Part shown: positions 15,833-25,856 of the stretch, in pieces
How positions within the stretch are numbered: position 1 is the stretch's first letter
How the letters are laid out: the number at the start of each line of letters is the position of its first letter
Source: Lysinimonas soli
Lineage (GTDB): Bacteria; Actinomycetota; Actinomycetes; Actinomycetales; Microbacteriaceae
DNA length: 64,000 nt
Assembly (NCBI RefSeq): GCF_042655435.1
Contig: NZ_JBHSMG010000002.1
Location: 310,001 to 374,000 of the forward strand
Reading direction: 5' to 3'
The notes under the pieces: generated by a model
What the model saw: the letters and a program-made list of their open reading frames with translations, nothing else
Told to the model about the DNA's origin: nothing
Database searches by the model: none
Program-made: the position numbers and the translations under genes

Positions 15833-16998
15833 CACGCCCCCCAGCCCGCCTGGGTGCCGCCGACGCGGTCGGCCGCGATCTTCGCCTGGTATCCGGATGC
15901 CGCGTACGCCGCGAAGGGGTCGCCGTCGAGTCCGCGCGACTCGCGCCACTCGGCCAACGCGGGGCGCACATCCGTGTAGAAGGCGTCCATCAGGATGCCG
16001 TTGGCCCCGAGCACATCACCCGCGTCTTGCGCGGCGGTCAGAGCCTCGCCGTCGACGAGCAGCGCCCGCGCCGTCATCTCCTGCACGTTCAGCACCGAGC
16101 GGATCTGGCCCGGGATCTTGTCCTCGACGTTGTGGCACTGGTCGAGCATGAAGGCCACACCGGAGTCCGCGCCGTAGCCGCCGCCGCGGATGACCTCGTA
16201 GAGGATGCGGAACAGCTGGAAGGGGTCCGCCGCCCCGACGATGAGATCGTCGTCGGCGTAGAAGCGGGAGTTGAAGTCGAAGCTGCCGAGCTTTCCGAGC
16301 CGAAGCAGCTGGGCGACGATGAACTCGATGTTCGTGCCGGGGGCGTGGTGACCGGTGTCGAGACAGACCATGGCCTTGTCTCCGAGTGCGAGCACCTGCA
16401 CGTACGACGTTCCCCAGTCGGGAACGTCGGTGTGATAGAACGCCGGCTCGAAGAACTTGTACTCGAGCACGAGACGCTGCTCGTCTCCGATGCGCGCGTA
16501 GATCTTCTGCAGCGAATCGGCGAGACGGTCCTGGCGGCCGCGGATGTCGCCCTGGCCCGGATAGTTGGTGCCGTCGGCGAGCCAGATCTTCAGGTCCCGC
16601 GACCCGGTCTGGTTCATGATGTCGATGCACTCGAAGTGGTGGTCGATGGCCTTCTGGCGGATCTTCGGGTCGACGTGCGTCAGCGAGCCGAACTTGTAGT
16701 CGTCGTCCTGGAAGGTGTTCGAGTTGATCGTGCCGAGGTCGACGCCGAGCGACTGCGCGTAGTCGCGCAGCGCCGCGTAGTCGTCCACCTTGTCCCACGG
16801 GATGTGCAGGGCGACCGTCGGGGAGAGCGCGGTGAACTTGTTGACCTGCGCCGCGTCCGCGATCTTCTCCTGCGGGGTGCGCGGGGTGCCCGGGGTGCCG
16901 AACACCTTGAAGCGGGTGCCGGAGTTGCCGAAGGCCCAGGAGGGCAGTTCGATCGCCTGTTCGGCGAGACGCGGGGTGATGGACGCGAAGTCAGTCAT
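15832..16998 (-). CDS. rhaI: L-rhamnose isomerase (RhaI type)
   Basis: 388-residue TIM-barrel isomerase of the Pseudomonas/actinobacterial RhaI type, not the longer E. coli RhaA. Motifs include 'HIPWDKVDDYAAL', 'GTINSNTFQDDDYKFGSL', 'KIWLADGTNYPGQ' and metal-binding strands 'LEYKFFEPAFYHTDV', 'CLDTGHHAPGTNIE' and 'FNSRFYADDDL'. It converts L-rhamnose to L-rhamnulose. It is the first gene of a four-gene unit; an operator half a turn upstream (17032-17045) marks its promoter. Confidence 0.95.
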   Translation of the reverse strand: MTDFASITPRLAEQAIELPSWAFGNSGTRFKVFGTPGTPRTPQEKIADAAQVNKFTALSPTVALHIPWDKVDDYAALRDYAQSLGVDLGTINSNTFQDDDYKFGSLTHVDPKIRQKAIDHHFECIDIMNQTGSRDLKIWLADGTNYPGQGDIRGRQDRLADSLQKIYARIGDEQRLVLEYKFFEPAFYHTDVPDWGTSYVQVLALGDKAMVCLDTGHHAPGTNIEFIVAQLLRLGKLGSFDFNSRFYADDDLIVGAADPFQLFRILYEVIRGGGYGADSGVAFMLDQCHNVEDKIPGQIRSVLNVQEMTARALLVDGEALTAAQDAGDVLGANGILMDAFYTDVRPALAEWRESRGLDGDPFAAYAASGYQAKIAADRVGGTQAGWGA

Positions 16999-17031
16999 GA
17001 CGGTGGGTTCCTGTTCGGACGGCGATGGCCG

Positions 17032-17045
17032 ATGAATCGTTTCAT
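17032..17045 (-). promoter_or_regulatory. Putative RhaR (LacI-type) operator upstream of rhaI
   Basis: ATGAATCGTTTCAT is a near-perfect palindrome centred on CG, 34 bases upstream of the rhaI start. The same motif occurs as TGAAACGATTCA at 21890 and TGAGTCGTTTCA at 21969 beside the transporter and regulator genes. The three-fold recurrence within one pathway is strong internal evidence for a regulon. Confidence 0.75.
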
Positions 17046-17145
17046 TGTCGAGGTCGGGATGACACTATGCGCGACGGGGGCGCAGCGTCAAGTCGGACCG
17101 CCCGGGGCGGCGATTCGTCGAGGGCAGGAGCGCGGAAAAGGGGGA

Positions 17146-17182
17146 GGGGGTCCGTCCGGTCAGCACGACCGGACGGACCCCC
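17146..17182 (-). terminator. Intrinsic terminator after the rhamnose transporter operon
   Basis: A perfect 16-bp stem (17146-17161 with 17167-17182) closes a 5-base loop, 9 bases beyond the rhaS stop on the minus strand. After the stem the minus strand runs C-rich and then TTTT. It separates the importer unit from the rhaI promoter. Confidence 0.85.
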
Positions 17183-17190
17183 AGAACGAC

Positions 17191-18222
17191 CTAGAAGTTG
17201 AACTGGTCGATGTTGCCGGCGTTGAACTGGAACGGGTCGCCCAGGAGCACGGTGCCGTCCTTGCCCACCTTGAAGGTGCCGAGGGTTCCGGCCTTGAAGC
17301 TGTCGCCCTCCTTGCCCGTGATGGTGCCGTCGATCAGGGCCTTCGCCGCGTACGCCGCGAGGTAGCCGAGGTCGCCCGGGTTCCACAGCGCGAACGCGGT
17401 GACGGTGCCGTCCTTCACATAGGCCTTCATCTGGTTCGGCGTGCCGAGTCCGGTCACGGCGACCTTGCCCTTGTAGGAGGAGGTCGAGATGTAGCGCGCC
17501 GCGGCCGCGATGCCGACCGTGGTGGGCGAGATGATGCCCTTCAGGTTCGGGTAGGTCTGCAGCAGCGCCGCGGTCTTGTCGAAGGAGGTCTGGTCGTCGT
17601 CGTTGCCGTACACCACGTCATCCAGCTTGATGTTGGGGTGGTTGGCGGCCAGATCCTTCTTCATCAGGTCGATCCACGCGTTCTGGTTGGTCGCGTTGGC
17701 GGCGGCCGACAGGATGGCGATCTCTCCGCTGTCGTTGATCTGCTTGGCGATCATGTCGACCTCGACCTTGGCGATGCCGTCGGCGGTCGCCTGGTTGATG
17801 AAGAGGTCGCGGCATCCCACGGCGGTGTCGGAGTCGAAGGTGACGACCTTGACGCCGGCCTTCTGAGCCTGGTTGATCGCCGAGCACGGCGCCTTCTGGT
17901 CGTCGGCCGAGAGCACGATGGCCCCGACCTGCTTCTGCGTCAGGGTGTTGATGTAGCTGACCTGGGCATCAGGTGCGGCGGTGGCGGGGCCGACCTCTGC
18001 ATAGGTGCCCTTGAACTCGGCGATGGCCTTCTTGCCGCCGGCGTCCGAGGTGTCGAAGTAGGCGTTGCCGAGGTTCTTCGGCAGGAAGGTGATGGCGTAG
18101 TTCTTGCTGCCGCCGCCTCCGGAGCTGCTGCCGCCGCTGCTGGCGCAGCCGGCGAGGAGCAGTGCGGCCGCGGCCAGGGTCGCGACCCCGGCGAGGCGAA
18201 CGCTGTGACGAGTCTGGAACAT
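17191..18222 (-). CDS. rhaS: Rhamnose ABC transporter, substrate-binding lipoprotein
   Basis: 343-residue periplasmic-binding protein of the ribose/rhamnose (family 4) type. The N-terminus is a lipoprotein signal with lipobox 'LLLAGC' followed by a Gly/Ser-rich linker, then 'ITFLPKNLGNAYFDT', 'VVTFDSDTAVGCRDLFINQ' and 'GIISPTTVGIAAAARY'. It would bind L-rhamnose outside the membrane and feed the permeases encoded just upstream. Strong AAAGGGAAA ribosome site. It is the last gene of the importer unit, followed by a strong terminator. Confidence 0.93.
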   Translation of the reverse strand: MFQTRHSVRLAGVATLAAAALLLAGCASSGGSSSGGGGSKNYAITFLPKNLGNAYFDTSDAGGKKAIAEFKGTYAEVGPATAAPDAQVSYINTLTQKQVGAIVLSADDQKAPCSAINQAQKAGVKVVTFDSDTAVGCRDLFINQATADGIAKVEVDMIAKQINDSGEIAILSAAANATNQNAWIDLMKKDLAANHPNIKLDDVVYGNDDDQTSFDKTAALLQTYPNLKGIISPTTVGIAAAARYISTSSYKGKVAVTGLGTPNQMKAYVKDGTVTAFALWNPGDLGYLAAYAAKALIDGTITGKEGDSFKAGTLGTFKVGKDGTVLLGDPFQFNAGNIDQFNF

Positions 18223-18284
18223 CGTTGTTTCCCTTTCTTGGTGGTGTGGTGCCGACGTGACTGCATCGGCGCGGGCGGGGCGGA

Positions 18285-19355
18285 TCAGCTGGATGCCGGG
18301 CCGCCCGTATCGCGCCGCCTTCTCGCCGCGCTGAGCCGCGTGCGCTGCAGCCAGGCGAGGAAGCTGGTGAGGATCACCGAGAGCACGAGGAGCGTGCCGG
18401 TGATCACGTTGATGACGTCCGAGGTGATGCCGGCCAGGCGCAGCGCGCTGGCGAGGACGCCGATCAGCAGGGCGCCGGCGAGCACGCCGGGGAGGGCCCC
18501 GCGGCCGCCGAAGATTGAGACGCCGCCGAGCAGCACGGCGGCGACCACCGAGAGCTCGAGGCCGGTGGCGTTGTCGCCTCGGGCGCTGCCGAATCGCAGG
18601 GTGTAGAAGATCCCGGCGAGCGCCGAGACGAGCCCAGCGAGAACGAACAGGATGAACTTGGTGCGCTGGATCCTCACGCCCGAGAAGGCGGCGGCATCCG
18701 AGCTGAGCCCGATCGCGTAGATGCCGCGGCCGAACGGCGTGAAGTGCAGCAGCACGCCGAAGACGATGGCCAGCACGGCGATCAGGATCGTGACCACCGG
18801 GATCAGGGTGCCCGGGATCGTCGAGGTGGCCAGCTCGGTCCAGAAGGTGGGGAACGAGGTGACCGCCGTCGTGCCGAGCAGCCCCTGGGCCACGCCGCGG
18901 TAGAGGGCGAGCGTGCCGATGGTGACCGCGAGCGAGGGCAAGCCGACCCGGGTGACCAGGAGGCCGTTCACCGCACCGCCGCCGGCGCCGATCAGGAGGG
19001 CGACGAGGGCGGCGGCGGGGAACGGCCAGTGGGCCTGGGTCAGCAGCCCGATGATCGAGCTCGAGAGCCCCATCGCGCTGGCGACCGACAGGTCGATCTC
19101 GCCGGTGATGACCACGAGCGTCATCGGCAGCGCGATCAGCAGGATCGGGGCCGTGTCGAGCAGCAGGAAGTTGTAGGTGATCGGCGCGGCGAAATGCGGC
19201 ACGGAGGCGGAGGCCACGATGATCACCAGCACGAGCAGCGCGATGATCGCGGCCTCGCGCCGCAACAGGAGGCGCTGCCAGAACGGGCGCCCGTAGCTGG
19301 GGTAGCTTCGGCTCGAACCGGGCATAGCGGTGGGGGCGGGGGTCGTGGTGGTCAT
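18285..19355 (-). CDS. rhaQ: Rhamnose ABC transporter permease
   Basis: 356-residue BPD_transp_2 family permease (RbsC type) with about ten hydrophobic segments; 'GEIDLSVASAMGLSSSIIG' and 'SVVAAVLLGGVSIFGGRGALPG' are the family signatures. The ATG at 19355 overlaps the stop of the other permease by ATGA. It forms the channel with that protein. Which of the two corresponds to RhaP and which to RhaQ is my guess from gene order. Confidence 0.88.
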   Translation of the reverse strand: MTTTTPAPTAMPGSSRSYPSYGRPFWQRLLLRREAAIIALLVLVIIVASASVPHFAAPITYNFLLLDTAPILLIALPMTLVVITGEIDLSVASAMGLSSSIIGLLTQAHWPFPAAALVALLIGAGGGAVNGLLVTRVGLPSLAVTIGTLALYRGVAQGLLGTTAVTSFPTFWTELATSTIPGTLIPVVTILIAVLAIVFGVLLHFTPFGRGIYAIGLSSDAAAFSGVRIQRTKFILFVLAGLVSALAGIFYTLRFGSARGDNATGLELSVVAAVLLGGVSIFGGRGALPGVLAGALLIGVLASALRLAGITSDVINVITGTLLVLSVILTSFLAWLQRTRLSAARRRRDTGGPASS

Positions 19356-20341
19356 GCCTGCGAGTCCTCCATCACGGTCAGCCGGCGGGCCTGCCGGAGG
19401 GCGAGCACCCGGTCCAGCACGATCGCGGCGATGATCAGGGCCCCGACGACCGCCTGCTGCCAGAAGTCCTGGATGCCGAGCACCGGCAGCGCGCGGTTGA
19501 TAGTGAGCAGCAGCATCGCGCCGATGGCCGCCCCCCACACCGACCCGATCCCGCCGAAGATCGCCACGCCGCCGATGACCGCGGCGCCCACGGCCTGCAG
19601 CTCGAATCCGGTGCCGGCCTGCGAGTCCACGGTGCCGTAGCGGGCGACGTAGAGCACCCCGGCCAGTCCGGCGAGGGTTCCGCTGACGATGAAGGCGAGG
19701 AGCACCCGCCGGCCGACCTTGAGGCCGTAGAGGTTGGCGGCATCCGGATCGGAGCCGATCGCGTAGAACTCGCGCCCGCCGCGGGTGTTGCGCAGGTACC
19801 AGGCCGCGCCGATCAGCACGACGGCCGCGATGATCGTGATCACCGGGACGTCGAGCAGTTGCGCCGTGCCGATGCCCTGGAAGTCATTCGGGATGTCGCT
19901 GGAGTTGATGCGGTTGCTGCCCGTCCACACCACGTTGATGCCACGGAAGGCATACAAGGTGCCCAGCGTGATGACCAGCGACGGCACCTTCGCGATCGAG
20001 ATGAGCAGGCCATTGATCGCGCCGAGGGCGGCGCCGCCCACGACCGCGATCAGCGCCACCAGCGGCCAGGGGATGTCGGTGTACTTGAACAGGGTTCCCG
20101 CCGCGTAGGCGGTCAGCCCGATCACCGAGCCGACGGAGAGGTCTACGTTGCGGGTGATGATGACCATGGCTTCGCCGACCGCGATGAGCAGCACGAGCAT
20201 GGGCGTGACCAGCAGGTCGCGGAAGCCGTCCTGACTGAACACGAAGGCGGGGTTCTTGACCGTGGTCACGACCACGACGAGCAGGAAGGCGAGCAGGATG
20301 CCGGTCTCGCGCGCCCGGCTGAGGCGTTTCAGCGAGTTCAT
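19352..20341 (-). CDS. rhaP: Rhamnose ABC transporter permease
   Basis: 329-residue BPD_transp_2 permease with 'NVDLSVGSVIGLTAYAAG' and 'AVGAAVIGGVAIFGGIGSVWG', the conserved loops of ribose/rhamnose-type importers. It is coupled by ATGA to the ATPase gene upstream and by ATGA to the second permease downstream. The two permeases are alike in fold and probably form a heterodimer. Confidence 0.88.
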   Translation of the reverse strand: MNSLKRLSRARETGILLAFLLVVVVTTVKNPAFVFSQDGFRDLLVTPMLVLLIAVGEAMVIITRNVDLSVGSVIGLTAYAAGTLFKYTDIPWPLVALIAVVGGAALGAINGLLISIAKVPSLVITLGTLYAFRGINVVWTGSNRINSSDIPNDFQGIGTAQLLDVPVITIIAAVVLIGAAWYLRNTRGGREFYAIGSDPDAANLYGLKVGRRVLLAFIVSGTLAGLAGVLYVARYGTVDSQAGTGFELQAVGAAVIGGVAIFGGIGSVWGAAIGAMLLLTINRALPVLGIQDFWQQAVVGALIIAAIVLDRVLALRQARRLTVMEDSQA

Positions 20342-21858
20342 GCCGCCGCTCCCGCCGTGGCAGCGCGCATGACCGACTCGGGGGTCGCGTCCTGACGATC
20401 GATCGTCGCGGTGATCCGGCCCTCGCGCATGACCAGCACGCGGTCGGCCATGCCGAGCACCTCGGGCAGCTCCGAGGAGATCATCAAGATGCCCATCCCC
20501 TCACCCGCCAGCTGGGACAGCAGGCGGTGCACCTCGGCCTTGGTGCCGACGTCGATCCCGCGGGTGGGCTCGTCGACGATGAGCACCTTCGGCTCGGTCG
20601 CCAGCCACTTGGCGAGCACGACCTTCTGCTGGTTGCCGCCCGAGAAGGTGCCCACCTCGGCGTCGAGCGCCGAGCCCTTCACCTCGAGCCTGCTGGCCCA
20701 GACCCGGCTCGCCTCGTTCTCGCGGCGGCCGGTGATGAACAGTCCGGCCGCCGACAGGCGCTGACGGATGGCGATGGTCAGGTTCTCGGCGACCGAGGCG
20801 CCGATCACCAGGCCCTCCTTGCGGCGGTCCTCCGGGACGAGCGCGAGCCCGGCGCGCATGGCGGCGACGGGGTCGTGTCCGCGGACGCGGCTGCCGTTCA
20901 GCGTGACCGTCCCGCTGTCGTAGCCGTCGACGCCGAACACCGCGCGGGCGACCTCGCTGCGGCCCGCCCCGACCAGGCCGGCGAGGCCGACGATCTCCCC
21001 CGAGCGCACCTGGAAGCTGATGTCGTCGAAGACCCCCGCGGAGCTGAGCCCCTGCACCACGAGCAGGACCTCGCCGATGACGGCCTCCTGCTTGGGGAAG
21101 AGGTCCGCGACGTCACGGCCGACCATCTGCCGCACGATGGTGTCGACATCGGTGTCGACGATCTTCTCGGTCGAGATGTACGAGCCGTCGCGCATCACCG
21201 TGACGGTGTCGCAGAGGGCGAACACCTCGTCGAAGCGGTGCGAGATGAACAGCAGGGCGCGTCCCTCGTCGCGCAGGCTGCGCGCGACCGCGAACAGGCG
21301 GTCGACCTCGACGCCGCTGAGCGCCGCGGTCGGCTCGTCCATGATGAGCACGCGGGCATCCAGGCTGATCGCCTTGGCGATCTCGATGATCTGCTGATCG
21401 GCGATCGAGAGGCCGCGCGCGGGGCGGTCGGGGTTGATCTTCACCCCGAGGCGCTGGAACAGCGCGAGAGCTTCGGCCCGCATCGCCTTGCGATCGATGC
21501 GGCCGAAGGAGCGCAGCGGCTGCCGCCCCATGAAGATGTTCTCGGTCACGGTGAGGTCGGGGAAGAGCGTCGGCTCCTGGTAGATGACGGCGATGCCGGC
21601 GTTCTTGGCGTCGGCCGTCGAGCGGAAGTCGACCGGCTCGCCGTTCAGTAGGAACTCCCCCGAGTCCGGCTGGTAGAGGCCGGCGATGATCTTCACGAGC
21701 GTGGACTTGCCGGCGCCGTTCTCGCCGACCAGGGCGTGGATCGAGCCGTTGTCGAGGGCGAGGGTGCCCGAACGCAGGGCAACGACGGCGCCGAAGGTCT
21801 TGACGACCTTGCGCAGCTCGAGCGCGTGAGCGGAGGAGTCCGCGGGGGCGGGGCTCAT
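20338..21858 (-). CDS. rhaT: Rhamnose ABC transporter, duplicated ATP-binding protein
   Basis: 506-residue fused double ABC ATPase of the RbsA type. The first half has Walker A 'GENGAGKST' and Walker B 'VLIMDEPTA'; the second half has a degenerate Walker A 'GLVGAGRSE', an intact signature 'FSGGNQQKV' and 'VLIVDEPTRGID'. Degenerate second nucleotide sites are usual in this family. ATG at 21858 is preferred to a TTG 24 bases upstream because AAAGGAGA lies just before it. First gene of the importer unit, with an operator 32 bases upstream. Confidence 0.93.
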   Translation of the reverse strand: MSPAPADSSAHALELRKVVKTFGAVVALRSGTLALDNGSIHALVGENGAGKSTLVKIIAGLYQPDSGEFLLNGEPVDFRSTADAKNAGIAVIYQEPTLFPDLTVTENIFMGRQPLRSFGRIDRKAMRAEALALFQRLGVKINPDRPARGLSIADQQIIEIAKAISLDARVLIMDEPTAALSGVEVDRLFAVARSLRDEGRALLFISHRFDEVFALCDTVTVMRDGSYISTEKIVDTDVDTIVRQMVGRDVADLFPKQEAVIGEVLLVVQGLSSAGVFDDISFQVRSGEIVGLAGLVGAGRSEVARAVFGVDGYDSGTVTLNGSRVRGHDPVAAMRAGLALVPEDRRKEGLVIGASVAENLTIAIRQRLSAAGLFITGRRENEASRVWASRLEVKGSALDAEVGTFSGGNQQKVVLAKWLATEPKVLIVDEPTRGIDVGTKAEVHRLLSQLAGEGMGILMISSELPEVLGMADRVLVMREGRITATIDRQDATPESVMRAATAGAAA

Positions 21859-21889
21859 GGCCAGGCTCTCCTTTGAGTCCAAAAGTTGA

Positions 21890-21901
21890 TGAAACGATTC
21901 A
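21890..21901 (-). promoter_or_regulatory. Putative RhaR operator, transporter side
   Basis: TGAAACGATTCA matches the reverse complement of the rhaI operator exactly. It lies 32 bases upstream of rhaT, just downstream of a TAGTAT box (minus strand, 21916-21921) that could be the -10, so a bound repressor would sit on the transcription start. Confidence 0.72.
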
Positions 21902-21968
21902 GGTGCTGTTCAGGCATACTACATCTAGCGATGCCCCCCGGGTCAAGCCGGAGGTCTGGTCAGAAATA

Positions 21969-21980
21969 TGAGTCGTTTCA
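21969..21980 (+). promoter_or_regulatory. Putative RhaR operator, regulator side
   Basis: TGAGTCGTTTCA differs by one base from the rhaI-side operator and lies 57 bases before the divergent LacI gene, consistent with autoregulation. The spacing from the site at 21890 is about 79 bases, which would allow looping between two bound dimers. Confidence 0.6.
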
Positions 21981-22036
21981 GTGACTGGTAGTGTCGCACC
22001 ACCCCTGGCCCGGGGGATCACGCCGAAGGAGGCTCG

Positions 22037-23050
22037 ATGGCCGCGACGAGCATCCGTGACGTCGCCAAGTTGGCGGGCGTCTCGGTGGGCACCGTCTCCA
22101 ACGTGCTGAACCGGCCGGGCGAGGTGTCGGCCGACTCGGTCGCGCGGGTGCAGCGCGCGATCGAACAGCTGGGCTACCGCCGCAACGACGCGGCGCGGCA
22201 GCTGCGGGCGGGAACCAGCTCGACCGTCGGCTTCGTGGTGCTCGACGGGCAGAACCCCTTCTTCAGCGAGGTGGTGCGTGGAGCGGAGGATGAGGCATCC
22301 AAGAACGGCATCGCGATCCTGCTCGGCAACACCGATGAGGAGTCCGCGCGGGAGCGCATGTACCTCGATCTCTTCGAGGAGCAACGGGTGCGCGGGGTGC
22401 TCATCTCGCCCTATCGCGACATCAGCCCGCGCCTCGAGCAACTGCGCGCCCGCAACATCCCGGCGGTGCTGGTCGACCGCTTCAGCGGCGACGGGCGGTT
22501 CAGCTCCGTCTCGGTCGACAACGTGTCTGGCGGCCGGATGGCGGCTTCGCATCTGATCCAGAGCGGACGCAAGCGGCTCGCCTTCGTGGGCGGTCCCTTC
22601 GACCTGCGACAGGTGAGCGACCGGCTCGCCGGCGCTCGGGTGGCGGTCGACGAGAGTCCGCGGGAGATCGGGATCGAGGTGGTGGCCACGAGCGCGCTCA
22701 CCGTCGAGGAGGGCATCGCTGCCGGCCTGCGCATCCTGGGCCGGATGGAACGGGACTGGCCGGATGCCGTCTTCGCGGCCAACGACCTGCTCGCTCTCGG
22801 GCTGCTCCAGGCCTTCGTCGGGGGCGGCCGGCTGCTCGTGCCGCAGCGGATCGCGCTGATCGGCTTCGACGACATCGCCTTCGCGCGCGCGGCCGCCGTG
22901 CCGCTGTCATCGATGCGGCAGCCGAGTCGCACCATCGGAGGAACCGCCCTGCGGGTGCTGATCGAAGAGGCCGACGACCCGACGCTGATCCCCCGCCAGA
23001 CGGTCTTCCAACCCGAGCTGGTGGTGCGCGAGTCGACCCGATCGCTCTAG
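22037..23050 (+). CDS. rhaR: LacI-family regulator of rhamnose utilisation
   Basis: 337 residues with HTH 'SIRDVAKLAGVSVGTVSNVLNRPG' region at residues 5-28 and hinge 'AARQLRAGTSSTVGFVVLD', then a sugar-binding domain ('GFDDIAFARAAAVPLSSMRQPS'). Strong GAAGGAGG site before the ATG. Divergent from the importer operon with operators in the shared 178-base gap, so it is the likely rhamnose-responsive repressor. The symbol is given by function and context; in E. coli rhaR denotes an unrelated AraC protein. A very similar paralogue lies at 27.2 kb. Confidence 0.88.
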   Translation: MAATSIRDVAKLAGVSVGTVSNVLNRPGEVSADSVARVQRAIEQLGYRRNDAARQLRAGTSSTVGFVVLDGQNPFFSEVVRGAEDEASKNGIAILLGNTDEESARERMYLDLFEEQRVRGVLISPYRDISPRLEQLRARNIPAVLVDRFSGDGRFSSVSVDNVSGGRMAASHLIQSGRKRLAFVGGPFDLRQVSDRLAGARVAVDESPREIGIEVVATSALTVEEGIAAGLRILGRMERDWPDAVFAANDLLALGLLQAFVGGGRLLVPQRIALIGFDDIAFARAAAVPLSSMRQPSRTIGGTALRVLIEEADDPTLIPRQTVFQPELVVRESTRSL

Positions 23051-23075
23051 CCGGGCGCCGCCCGACTCGGCCCGG

Positions 23076-24371
23076 TCAGGCGCTGCGACGGTCGCGCGGC
23101 TCGCGGACCCCGCGCTCCTCGAGGTAGGCGTTCGAGAACATCCCGGTGGGGTCGAGGCGCTCGAAAAGCGCGCGCGCATCGCCGAGACGCGGGTGGACGC
23201 GGGCGAGTGTCGCGGCGCTCACTCGGTTGACCTTGCCCCAGTGCGGTCGAGCGGCGAACGGGGCCAGCGCGGCCTCGATGTCGGGCAGCAGGGCGTGCAC
23301 CGCCTCAGGTTCGGGCTTCCAGGTGAAGTGAATGGCAAGGGTCTCACGCTCATACGATCCGCTGAGCCAGAGTTCATCGGCGGCGGTCGTGCGCAACTCC
23401 GTGATGAGCAGGTGCGGAGCGATGCGCGGCCCCAGTTCACGGACCGCGCGCAGGGCGGCCGGGCCGTCGGTGCGATCGACGAAGTACTCGGTTTGGATCT
23501 CGTCACCGACGCTCGGCGTCGCGTCGAGGCGGAAGTGCGGGAGTCGCTCGAGCCACGGCCCGGGGATTCCGCCGGAGAGCGTGTGGTTCTGGGCCTCCGC
23601 GCCGAACAGACCGGTCTCGGGCCCGCTCAGGCGGTGAGCGCCGCGCCACTCCTCGGGGACGCCGCCGTCGCTGTCGTCGCCGTCGAGCCGGGTCTTCCAG
23701 ATCATGAGGCCGATCTCGTCGCCCAGCCAGTCGGTGAACAGGCTGACGCTGTAGGCCGCGCCGGTCACGGCGTCGAGGTCGTCGAGCGCGACCTCCCAGG
23801 GCAGCCCGGTGAAGGAGTCCTGTCGCACCCGGAAGCTCGGCTCGATCGCGAGCGTGCTGCGCACCACGATGCCCGCCGCGCCGAGTCCGACGACGAGGCC
23901 GTCGAAGTCCTGCTCGCCGGACCGCACCGTGCGCAGCGAGCCGTCCGCGGCCACCAGCTCGAGGGCACGCATCGACGTGGCGAGCACCCCGTTGCGGTTG
24001 CCCGAGCCGTGCGTCCCGGTCGAGGTCGCGCCGCCGACCGAGATGTGCGGAAGCGACCCCATGTTGTGCAGGGCCCAGCCGCGTGCCTCGAGCCACACGG
24101 CCAGCTCGCCGTAGCGGATGCCGCTGCCGACCGTGACCGTCCTCGCCGCCTCGTCGAGCACCGGGTCGGGGTCGATCCCGGTGACCGTCAGCAGGGTCCC
24201 CTCGGTGTCCGCCAGCCCGTTGAACGAGTGCCGAGTGCCGAGCGCGCGCACCCGCTCGCCGCTCGCCGCCGCCTCGGAGACGAGCTGTAGCACCTCCGCG
24301 ATGGAGCTCGCGTGCCGCAGCCGGGGAGCGGTGAAGGTGTAGGTGCCGGCCCACGTCCGTTCGGTCTCCAT
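23076..24371 (-). CDS. FAD-dependent alditol oxidase (AldO/xylitol oxidase family)
   Basis: 431-residue VAO-fold oxidase. His48 in 'GTRHSFN' is the residue that covalently holds FAD in Streptomyces AldO; the second FAD-loop is 'GTHGSG' (residues 119-124), and the C-terminal ALO domain ends with 'HWGKVN'. AldO-type enzymes oxidise terminal hydroxyls of xylitol, sorbitol or glycerol using O2, giving H2O2. Length is close to AldO (about 418). It converges on rhaR. D-arabinono- or L-gulono-lactone oxidase activity is the alternative, but the short form and motif favour alditol oxidase. Confidence 0.82.
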   Translation of the reverse strand: METERTWAGTYTFTAPRLRHASSIAEVLQLVSEAAASGERVRALGTRHSFNGLADTEGTLLTVTGIDPDPVLDEAARTVTVGSGIRYGELAVWLEARGWALHNMGSLPHISVGGATSTGTHGSGNRNGVLATSMRALELVAADGSLRTVRSGEQDFDGLVVGLGAAGIVVRSTLAIEPSFRVRQDSFTGLPWEVALDDLDAVTGAAYSVSLFTDWLGDEIGLMIWKTRLDGDDSDGGVPEEWRGAHRLSGPETGLFGAEAQNHTLSGGIPGPWLERLPHFRLDATPSVGDEIQTEYFVDRTDGPAALRAVRELGPRIAPHLLITELRTTAADELWLSGSYERETLAIHFTWKPEPEAVHALLPDIEAALAPFAARPHWGKVNRVSAATLARVHPRLGDARALFERLDPTGMFSNAYLEERGVREPRDRRSA

Positions 24372-24446
24372 GCGCTCAGCCTCTCACCCGCCGCTCGGAG
24401 CCGCCGCTAATCTGGCGGTCCATTCACTACTTCCTGGGGAGATCCT

Positions 24447-24854
24447 GTGTTTCAGCTCATCACCGACGTCGATTACTCGACGTCGTACTCCGTCGGGCCG
24501 ACGGCCGGCACGATCGGCAGCCTCGTCGGCTACATCATCCTGGTCATCGCGCTCTGGCCGGTCTTCCGCAAGGCCGGCTTCCCCGGCTGGGGGGCCATCA
24601 TCCCGATCTACAACACCTACGTGCTCGTGAAGATCGCCGGCTTCCACGGCGCGACCGTGCTGCTGTTCCTCATCCCGATCGTCAACCTCGTCTTCGGCAT
24701 CATCGTCGCGATCCGCATCGGTGCGGCCTTCGGCAAGGGCGGGGCCTTCAGTTTCTTCCTGCTGTGGCTGCTGTCGATCATCGGCTACCTGATCATCGGC
24801 TACGGCTCGTCCACCTACATCGGTCCCGGCGGCAAGCCGGCCGCGGCGGTCTGA
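24447..24854 (+). CDS. DUF5684-type small membrane protein
   Basis: 135 residues with about three to four hydrophobic segments. The core 'KAGFPGWGAIIPIYNTYVLVKIAG' region is the hallmark of DUF5684, found mainly in actinobacteria next to signal peptidases or alone. GTG start with GGGGAGA spaced 5 bases upstream. Function unknown; probably an integral membrane protein. The C-terminal tail 'GPGGKPAAAV' is short and flexible. Confidence 0.75.
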   Translation: MFQLITDVDYSTSYSVGPTAGTIGSLVGYIILVIALWPVFRKAGFPGWGAIIPIYNTYVLVKIAGFHGATVLLFLIPIVNLVFGIIVAIRIGAAFGKGGAFSFFLLWLLSIIGYLIIGYGSSTYIGPGGKPAAAV

Positions 24855-24916
24855 ACCGTCTGCTCCGCGACGGTGGTCGCGCCTGGCGGGGCGGCCGCCG
24901 TTTGGCATTCCCGGGC

Positions 24917-24922
24917 TAGCGT
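24917..24922 (+). promoter_or_regulatory. -10 box of a probable leaderless transcript (SDR gene)
   Basis: TAGCGT lies exactly 6 bases before the ATG at 24929, placing the predicted mRNA start at the start codon. No convincing -35 is seen. Confidence 0.5.
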
Positions 24923-24928
24923 GAGGGC

Positions 24929-25846
<918 letters not shown>

Positions 25847-25856
25847 GCGTCGAGGG

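Noticed and set aside
12154..18606. A 2150-codon open frame on the plus strand
   Set aside because: It runs antisense to rhaB, rhaEW, rhaM, rhaI and rhaS, is extremely Arg/His/Gly/Asp-rich with no domain, and is an artefact of GC-rich codon use.
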